Source: Sphaerosporella brunnea (taxonomy: Eukaryota > Ascomycota > Pezizomycetes > Pezizales > Pyronemataceae). From it: DNA of 61,031 nt. The translations under genes were made by a program, and so were the position numbers. The DNA lies in NCBI GenBank assembly GCA_008704415.1, contig VXIS01000294.1, positions 1 to 61,031 on the forward strand, written 5' to 3'. The notes below the pieces were generated by a model, which did no database searches, was not told where the DNA came from, and saw nothing but the letters and a program-made list of their open reading frames with translations. Shown here one piece after another: positions 53,608 through 61,031 of this stretch. Each line of letters opens with the position of its first letter. Position 1 is the first letter of the stretch.

Positions 53608-54740
53608 TGTGCCCTAATGCCGTGCCACAGCACCTCCACACCTAACCCGAACTTGCGCCGTGACAATCTGCCTACCTTTGCCGGCGATAAGCAATGGTTC
53701 CGAAGGTGGTGGGCCCAGATGACGGAGTACCTCGAGGTGCAGCCAGCCCAGCTCATTCCAAATGATAGGGTGAAGATTGCCTGACTTAGAGGACTTTTCA
53801 AGGACAGTGCCCAAGACTGGATTGGGCAGTGGAGAAAGTCAATCGACCGTGGGGAACAACCACATACGTGGGACGCCCTCGAGATCGACATCAGGAGGAG
53901 ATACCGCCACCTATTCGAAGGTTTCCGTGCGCTCCGAGAGCTTCAGCAGCTCAAGTATGAAGGCCACAGTGATGCTTTTTTGGCAAAGTTTAACCTGCTG
54001 AACGCTAACACGGAGCTCACGGGCCACATTTACCAGCAAACCCTACTCAAAGCACTACCAATGAATATCACCACCCGTATCTCGCTATATGAACCAACGG
54101 ACAGTGATGCTATCTTTAGGGAGGACGTGTTGAAGGTAGGTGTGGATACTGAAGACTGACAGGAACGGATGCGGGAAGAGGATAAAAATGCTAAGCATAC
54201 TATCCAGCCATACCGGAGCGCTGGACCAGAAGAAACCCGATGACAGCAGTCCAGAGGTGACCCATGACCAAGATGGGGGGCTGAGCACCGTTGTGAGACT
54301 CAGCTATACTAAGAGGCAGGGGTGGGAGCCGAAACCACTTAAAAAAAGTACTCCGACAAGTTTGCTTTGGTGTCGGAGCAAACTAAAGGAGTATCCAAGG
54401 AGCTGGTTGAGGCAAGCACCAAGGCAGGGGATTGCCTTCTTTGCGGGTAGCCTGAAGGAATGCAAGGCCAGCATCGGGCCCTGCAATGCCGCCGAGAAGT
54501 CAATCTAGGCCGTGGCGTCTTCAGAAGGAGGCAAGGATTGGAGAAACCAGCATTGCAGCCTGGCAACAGGAAGGCGAGACCGTGAGGACGACGACAAGGA
54601 GGATAGTGGTGACAACACGGATGCATCACGCACTAAGAGGAGCAGGGTAGATATCGCAGGATTGGTAGGAGTGACGCCAGGAGAGTTGGATATGTCGACC
54701 TATCCCCAGGAGGAATTCCTGGAGCCCAAATCGGATGTAT
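53608..54740 (+). pseudogene. decayed Ty3/gypsy gag
   Basis: In-frame segments LPTFAGDKQWFRRWWAQMTEYL, then after a stop FKDSAQDWI...HTWDALEIDIRRRYRHLF...LKYEGHSDAFLAKFN, match the capsid region of gypsy gag proteins (F.GD...W...M..YL; A..W). Stops at 53782 and 54158 and later frame changes show it is dead. A charged tail (REDDDKEDSGDN) precedes 54740. It differs from the LTR-A family's context, since that LTR lies in the opposite orientation here. Confidence 0.7.
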
Positions 54741-55084
54741 AGTCTCAGCTGTAGGAGGCTTCAGATGCGACCAGTCCCGACCTGAGTCTAAGAATGGAGC
54801 TTAGATGCGACAGATCAAGCTAAGTAATACACGCTCATTATATGCAAACTCAAGCATAGTCCCACATACTGAAGATGGAGCGCTCTGCTCAAAAAACGAC
54901 GTCGTTCGAATAGTCGTATATACAACCAAGAACAACTACCTCTACATCACAAAGACAGAGTTTCGATAATACAATAAGACGACTCCGTTCGGACAGAATA
55001 GTGACAAAAGTAATTCACAATAAAGCGATCAATCGACAATAGTAAAGACGCACCACCAACCAAGATGGCAAGGGCCGAAGTCGT

Positions 55085-56105
55085 GCAAGGAGAAAGACCT
55101 CTATATCTGTTCGTCCTCTCGTGGAAGGCCCAGACAACATACCTGAAACGCCATTAAGAACATGTTCAATTCAGCCTGTACCTCGTTTGTCATCTCGCAA
55201 CGGTTTGTCATGATCCTCCATGTACGCACGGTTGTCCGCAGACAGCCATCCCTTCCTATGATGCAGCAGGACAACTGCTGCAGGAAGGACTTGTCCATAC
55301 AGTGCTACTACACCTATCCTGTCGGAACCAGTGCACGGAAGAAGTATTTGAAGTCATACATTTGAGACAGGCACATGATATCATCACCCCATGGTGGTGG
55401 TGGAGGAATCATCAAGCGACAGGATTGTTCGACAGGACCTTACGTTTCAATGACTGCGCGACAGAGTGTTTCCCTCAGCCATCGCCAAGGTGGAGCATTA
55501 CCTACGATAGACAGATACTTAAGCTGCCCAAGGATGCGGTTTTCACCATTGGAGCTGTCAACCTAAATGACATACCCTTCAAAACCTTGTTCTTGAGCCG
55601 TGCCACAAATATGAGCTTTTATTCCAGCCCGCAGCTGTCAGAAAGGCTCCCTGAGCATACCAAGTACGAGCACGCTATTAACCTTGTACCTGGGGAGCAG
55701 CCTAAATGGGGCCCCGTCTACCGCCTATCTCACGAAGAGTTCAACGCCTTAAAGAAATACGTGGCAAACATGATTGCGGAAGGCAAGATTTCAACATCAT
55801 CCTCGCTGACTGGATCTCGAATCCTGTTTGTGCAAAAGCCCAACGGCCGTGAGTGAGGACTTTGTGAGGATTACCGGGAACTGAATAAGATTACGATAAA
55901 GGATTGAACACCACTGCCAATCATGGATCAGCTCGCCAATCACGTGGCTGGAGATGATTGGTTTACCAGGCTCTACCTAAAGGCCGGATACCACTTGCTC
56001 CAGATCCGGATGGGAGACGAATGGAAGACCGCTTTCCGTTGCTTGCTGGGACACTACGGGTACCTGATCATGCCATTCGGGTGTCACGGCGCGAGGTTAT
56101 ATTAG
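55085..56105 (+). pseudogene. decayed Ty3/gypsy protease-reverse transcriptase
   Basis: Segments include the post-protease block (VFEVIHLRQAHDIIT...PWWWWRNHQA, a form of the D-I-I-L-G...W motif) and then RT: YEHAINLVPGEQPKWGPVYR, EEFNALKKYVANMIAEGKI, RILFVQKPNG, the DYRELNKIT block after a stop, then YHLLQIRMGDEWKTAFRC and GYLIMPFG. The reading stops at 56105 where LTR copy D begins. The rest of pol (YxDD box, RNase H, integrase) is absent. Confidence 0.75.
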
Positions 56106-56606
56106 TGTGTTGCGGCTCTGTAACCTTTTCGTAAGCTTATAAGATCTGCTTATTCCACAAATGCAAATAAATTCAGAATCTTCTGTGTATCAGACTTGAT
56201 AAATACCAAGAGGATACTCGAAAACAGGTCACTGATCAACTCAGTATTTATTGATAAATTGTCGATACAATCTGGATTGCTCGAAAGGCCGTAAGGAAAG
56301 AAGAGAAGATAATGAATGTAGGAAAAGCTCGCAGCTTTTATAGCTAACGATGCTAGATACATGATGTCATAATAGTCTACTGGTAAATTCGTAAACAAGG
56401 AAAGAATGGTCATAAGACCTGCAAAGTCTGCATTGCGAAGGCTAGAAGGTTCCAAATGACGTAGTAAAGAAAGTTAGAGAAAGGCAAAGAGAGGTAAAGA
56501 AACTCGTAGAATATTAACATCATACCATCGTTACTGTGACATAGTTTTATATCTTTAGTAAGGAAATACGTAAGAAAGAAACCATAGTAAGTGTCATAAT
56601 CTTACA
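56106..56606 (-). repeat. LTR copy D of the gypsy family
   Basis: On the minus strand it starts TGTAAGATTATGACACTTAC at 56606 and ends near 56106. It includes GCTATAAAAGCTGCGAGC and AATAAATACTGAG like copy A. It interrupts the plus-strand gypsy relic, so it inserted later. No matching 5-bp duplication is seen at its edges (ATTAG / CCATG). Confidence 0.8.
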
Positions 56607-58960
56607 CCATGCAACAAGGCCGTACAGGCCAGCGAATATGACGTAGAGGAGATTGAATCGCGAAGACGTAGAGGCGATCGAAAAACGAGGACGTGGAGGC
56701 GAAGGGATATAGACTACCGGAGAAGGCGAGCGAGGAGCAGAGCATTGTTCAGAGCCAGTCAGTATGGGTAGCAGAGTGGGAGTAGCTCGAAGGAGCACGT
56801 AGAGGCGAGGGATAGAGGACGGGCAAGCACCGAGGACGTAGAGGGGATCGAGAAATGAGGATGTATAGGCGAGGAAGGCATGAGCGAGTACTAGCTGGCA
56901 GCCAGATGTAGTAGCAGAGATGCAGTGATAACCTCGTCTAGTATCAAGTCAACATGATGACATTGAGGGCATGGAATACCGGGGACCTCGAGGTGATCAA
57001 AACACAAGGACATAGAGGGAAACGAATAACGGCGATGAAGAGGGGAAGGAATAACGTGGATGTCAAGGCGAAGCAATAACGACGAGCCAGGAAGGAGGAC
57101 TTAGAGCCGAGCGAGGAACCAGGGAATACTCACAGCCAGTTACAATTACTGTTGCCCACGAGTCCCGGACTCCACACCATGGACTCGGGGTTTTGGAGTT
57201 TTTGATGGACTTGGGACGTGCGAGTTTCACGGGTTAGACTCGGGTTAAACCTCGAGTGCACGTTATTGTATTCGAGTTCATGCAAATTACAGTTAAAACC
57301 CAAAACAACGAAACCCTGAGTTACTCCCAACGTCCAGAGAGACCGTGACCGGGCCCGGCGCATGGTTCAATCTTCCACGCTGCTCAATGCCATATCGCCC
57401 GACCCACCCAGTGCGTCGCCGAGCGCATCGCCGAGGGCATCGCCCTGGCGTCACCCGTGGCGCGAGCGTGCGTGACCTCTCCACACTCTGCACTATCCGC
57501 AATCCATTTTTTATTGTCCGACGATCCCCAGTCATGCAAACACATGATGTACCGCACGCCCAGTGCCTCAGCACTAGATCTCGAGTGTTTTGTCACCGCG
57601 GCAGCGCTGTCACAGACTCACAGCCTGAGCTTTTGAGAGTTTTATACATCAGCAAGGTTTGAGTAACTTTGAGCCTGAAATTACTATCCATAACTCGGGC
57701 CCGGCTCGAATCACGGAGAGTTTGGGAGACTCGAATACGCCCGTAACTCGCAACGACTATAAGGTTTAAACTTGTCCGGACGAGACCGAGCACAAGTCCG
57801 GCTCGACTCCGCGCCGAACAGACTCGTGGGCAACACTAGTTACAATTAGTAGCAGAGATGGAGTCGTAGACAGCGAGTAGTGGCGAGCGAGAATGAGTAC
57901 ATAGAGCCGATCGAAAACGATGACATCGAGGCCCGGGAACGACCGACGAAGGAGGGCGTATCACCGAGTGAATGAGCGAATCCTCGCAGCCAGTCAGTAT
58001 TAGTAGCCGAGAGGCAGCAATGGCCATACTGTATTGTCGAGCCAGAATGAGGACGTAGAGAAACTCCATACCGCGAACGCAGAGGCGAACGAATAACGAG
58101 GAGGTACAGGCGGTCGAACAAAAGAGAACCTAGAGGCAAAAACACGAACCAGTAAAGAGCGAATCCTACAAGCCACGGTATCAGTAATGGCGACGGCTAG
58201 TAGCGAGTGAGAATGTTGCCCAAAGGATATCACCAAGACATTATCGCAGTGAGCGATCGAGGAGGACATTGAGGCAAGGAATAGCGAGGACGTAGACGCG
58301 ATCGAAGGACGACGAGCTAGATGCGATAGGGGACGAAAGACGACGCTGGCGCGCACGAATAACGAGGAGATAGAGGCGAATTCCTCACGACGATGTTGAG
58401 GTGAAGTAGTGCCGACGAGCAAGAAGGATACTAGCAGCCAGTCAGTGGTAGTGCAGTGACAGCCATCATGTAGTATCGAGCCAAAATGAGGACATAGAGG
58501 CCATGTAATAACGGGGTCCGAGCGACAAGGACATAGAGGCAGATGAATACCGAAAATTTGGAGGGGAAGGAATCAAGTAGACGTCGAGGTGAAGTATTAA
58601 CGACGAGAGAGGAACCTGGACATCCAGGGTATCCATCGAGGAACGTGGACATGGAGGCGACCGTGGTACGCGCAAATGCTCGCAGCCAGTCAGCATTGTC
58701 AGCAAAGAGAGAGTATCACAGACTCAGTAGCAGCAGCGAGCGAGAACGATCACCGACAGACGATCCAAAAACGATCAGGTCGACGCGATAAATCAAAGTG
58801 GATATAGCTTGCGAGGGAATCAAGACAAGCAATGTGGACTGTGAGGTGATCGAAGGGTTACCTCTGCCAATGAGACGGCGGTGAGAAGATAACATCCAGA
58901 CCGAGATTGAGCGTCCCGGCACTCAGCAATACCCGCCGTTGCCCCACGGTGAGTCACGTC
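56607..58960. repeat. degenerate satellite with ~20-bp subrepeats
   Basis: The basic motif GAGGACGTAGAGGCGATCGA recurs in many variants. A larger pattern (GCAGCCAGTCAGTATTAGTAG...GTAGTATCGAGCCAAAATGAG) recurs near 56753, 56896, 57126, 57996, 58433 and 58682, spaced about 140-270 bp. The long minus-strand frames across it (SIASTSSLF-like) are products of the repeat. Confidence 0.75.
57149..57839. mobile_element. TIR element (hAT-like MITE) inside the satellite
   Basis: CTGTTGCCCACGAGTC at the left mirrors GACTCGTGGGCAACACTAG at the right. Both sides are flanked by the direct repeat AGTTACAATTA, which is part of the satellite. The inside is rich in GACTCG / CGAGTC words and has no transposase. 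The GTGTTGCCC-type end suggests hAT, but the direct repeat is 9-11 bp rather than 8, so this is tentative. Confidence 0.75.
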
Positions 58961-59218
58961 AAATGAACCTCACTGAGTTTCGCTAACTGGTGATAGAATT
59001 CAATTTTAACCTCACCCCGCCAAGTTTGACGTCGCACCCGTTCACCTCCCTCCCCCCTCACCGACCCCTTGACGCCTTCGGCTTTGTTGCTGTGTTTCCT
59101 TCCGTCGCGCGTTTTCTTTCACAGCCTCTTTGTCTCAGATTCCGCCCCCCCCGCCCCCCCTGTCATCGCCGTCTACCTCCTGGTGCGTTCTCTCGACAAC
59201 CGGTGGCATCCTCTCACG

Positions 59219-61031
59219 ATGCCGGGTTCACCTCTCCCCAACGCGGAAGTGATCCAGGAATGGGATCACGAACAGTTTGCAGCCTTTCTCGCTCCCTTGA
59301 TGGACCGCTGGGAATGGACTGTGAGAATGAGAAGCGACTTCGAGAGATCTCATCTTGATGGGGAGCTATTTCTCCGCCTGGGGGCGACCGATCGCCTGGC
59401 CTTGTACAAGGAGATATTCACCGACTTCACCGCGGGACTGATGTTGCATTTCTTAGCCGCCGATGTTCTCCAAATTGTCGAGTCTCGGAACAACGCCGCC
59501 CGTGAAGCACAGCGCGAAGGTTTGTTCAGCACCAGCATGCTTGATGTCGAATATTAACGTTGCGGTAGAGACGCCAGCGCCAAACAGGCGACGATCCGGA
59601 ACGATATCTGCCGACATGGCCACGATTCATTTGGAAAAGGCATCAGCTCTTCACTCGTTGCTGTGGGCAAAGCCTGAGGTCCGTGAAACGATTATCCGGG
59701 CTCGCAACATATCGGTTCCGACGTTCGGAGAGACAAATACAACAAACCTGATCCGATGCACTCGTCTCGATCTCCGACCTTTGCTTCAGAGAATCCAGAT
59801 AACCAGCACCGATGATGGTCTCTTGCCATGCGCCACCAACAACATGCTCGTCCGGGTCGCGTATGAAGAGGCATACCGGTTCCTGACTGAACATGAACGT
59901 GACGCCGGCTCCGGCTCCAGCAACAATAGCAAGCGACGTAACGTCCTCGACAGGGCAGCCATCATCACTGGGCACCCGGGAATAGGCAAAACCTGGTTCC
60001 TGTCTTTCGTCCTTGTGCACCGTCTATTGAATGGTCAGAAGACAGTCTTTCAATACGAAAACAAATGCGGTGTCTGCCACATTCTTTTTGACGGCCGAGG
60101 TGCAAAAATCATCGATTCGCTGCGTGACGTGGTCAGGATGGATCCGGACATTTGGGCGCTGTGCGACCGCAAGCCTCTGGATATCGCCGCCTGTATCGGT
60201 GAACACAACTGGTTCGTCATTGTTGCCACGCCCCCAAAAACGAATAATGTCAAGTCACTGGTAAAGAATCATTCAGCAGTGACGTTGTACATGGCCCTCT
60301 GGAATTGGGCCGAAATGGTGTGCACAGAGTACGCTTTGCCCCTCTTCCCCTCTTCGTTGCCAAGGTGGAGCTGACGAGAAACAGGCGTTACACAAAGCCA
60401 AATCAACTCTTGACCATGTCTCAACTGATGACTATATTCGGCCCGATACCTCGATTGATCTTGAATCATCTGATGAGGGCTCGACCGACCGCTCGGCAAT
60501 CTTCGTCTGTACAGGCATGTAACCACCAGTCCGAGGATTTCGACAATCGCGATGAAGAGGACAGAGAAGACGGAATCGACAATGACGACGATCAGGAGAT
60601 GCAGGACGCATCGGAGCCTCCCGGAGTGGGCGAGACGGTCGACATGTATTGTTTGGAACGCTTGATAAAAGGCGAGTTGGAAGACATACAGTCGAGCATG
60701 ATAGACCTTCTCCGACTTGACTTCATGGCCTTTGCGGAGCAACAATTCGGCAAGTCAGATTCTCACTCTTTAGTGCGAATCGAACCGCTCATCATTGATA
60801 ACTCCGGATACGACTTTATTTCGATTCGATATCAGCTCCGAATAATGACACCCTATCTGGCGAAGCTTATGGGAGAGAGTGCCGCTTTGAGAAGCCGCAT
60901 AGACAGCAATGCTCTCTATGACATGATGATAGGATCATCGCAAATGCGCAGTTCGTGGGATGGGCTTTGGGGCCATTCAGGGTACTGGGCACGGAGGTTT
61001 CTGCAGTGCCGGGCGCGACGTGTCACGGGTA
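59219..61031 (+). CDS. SAM-domain P-loop NTPase of the Crinkler/RHS type (3' partial, one apparent frameshift)
   Basis: Exon 1 59219-59519 encodes a SAM-like helical domain (VIQEWDHEQFAAFLAPL...FERSHLDGELFLRLG). A 49-nt intron (59520-59568, GTTTGTTCAGC, ATATTAAC branch, GCGGTAG) joins in frame to exon 2. Exon 2 has a Walker A motif GHPGIGKTWF followed by VLVHRLLNG, as in Crinkler/RHS-like NTPases, then a Trp-containing VCDRKP/WFVIVATPP section and YMALWNWAEM. An 8-bp direct tandem repeat (CCCCTCTT, 60339-60346 and 60347-60354) shifts the frame; without one copy the frame would continue through the FGPIPR box to the window end. The 26.3 kb relic shares the later motifs. Confidence 0.7.

Noticed and set aside
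56640..58900. Minus-strand Ser/Leu-rich frames as a repeat protein gene
   Set aside because: They follow the satellite periodicity in several frames, and the array is interrupted by an inserted element.
60327..60362. Short GT-AG intron to explain the Crinkler/RHS frame change
   Set aside because: The only candidate is 36 nt and leads straight into a stop; the 8-bp duplication explains the shift better.
1..61031. CRISPR array or bacterial operons
   Set aside because: No short regularly spaced repeats with unique spacers; spliceosomal introns and retroelements show a eukaryotic source.

Overview
The window reads as nuclear DNA of a filamentous basidiomycete, most likely an agaricomycete. The evidence is short spliceosomal introns (about 40-60 nt) with fungal branch points, a chromodomain-bearing Ty3/gypsy element, a DIRS-order (Ngaro-like) tyrosine-recombinase retrotransposon, and two Crinkler/RHS-type P-loop NTPase genes of a kind expanded in mushroom-forming fungi. 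It is a gene-poor, repeat-rich accessory region. No ribosomal RNA, CRISPR array or conserved housekeeping gene was recognised.

Layout. 1-1231: 3' end of a chromoviral gypsy element with its LTR; more LTRs of this family lie at 8608 (+), 28723 (-) and 56106 (-). 1.3-12 kb: several small spliced genes of unknown function, interleaved with an inverted-repeat element (2183-3184), a three-unit tandem repeat (7349-7795) and a TA-flanked MITE (11968-12368). 13-16 kb: a duplicated promoter/gene-start segment, an HNH-type pseudogene and a second MITE sitting inside an older repeat. 16.4-20.6 kb: a nearly intact Ngaro-like element on the minus strand (gag, RT-RNase H, tyrosine recombinase). 21.7-27.7 kb: a small gene, a decayed conserved gene and a Crinkler/RHS relic. 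31.9-35.2 kb and 44.7-47.9 kb: two long intact genes for disordered, internally repetitive proteins. 36-43 kb: a third MITE, dispersed repeats and tRNA-like sequences. 51.8-52.8 kb: an intact hypothetical gene with a TATA box. 53.6-58.9 kb: a decayed gypsy element interrupted by an opposite-strand LTR, then a degenerate satellite that hosts a TIR element. 59.2-61.0 kb: the 5' part of a SAM-domain/P-loop Crinkler-RHS gene with one apparent frameshift.

The most striking system is the Ngaro-like element. Gag and RT-RNase H are in one frame separated by a single UAG. The recombinase lies in the -1 frame, overlaps the 3' end of RT-RNase H, and has a candidate C-CCC-CCA slippery heptamer inside the overlap. 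Other highlights are a small gene needing a GC-AG intron, a MITE whose insertion point can be read against empty-site paralogues in the same window, and two lineage-specific repeat proteins that stayed open despite repeat expansion at several scales. Exon models were made by eye from splice signals and reading frame; no RNA evidence or database search was available.
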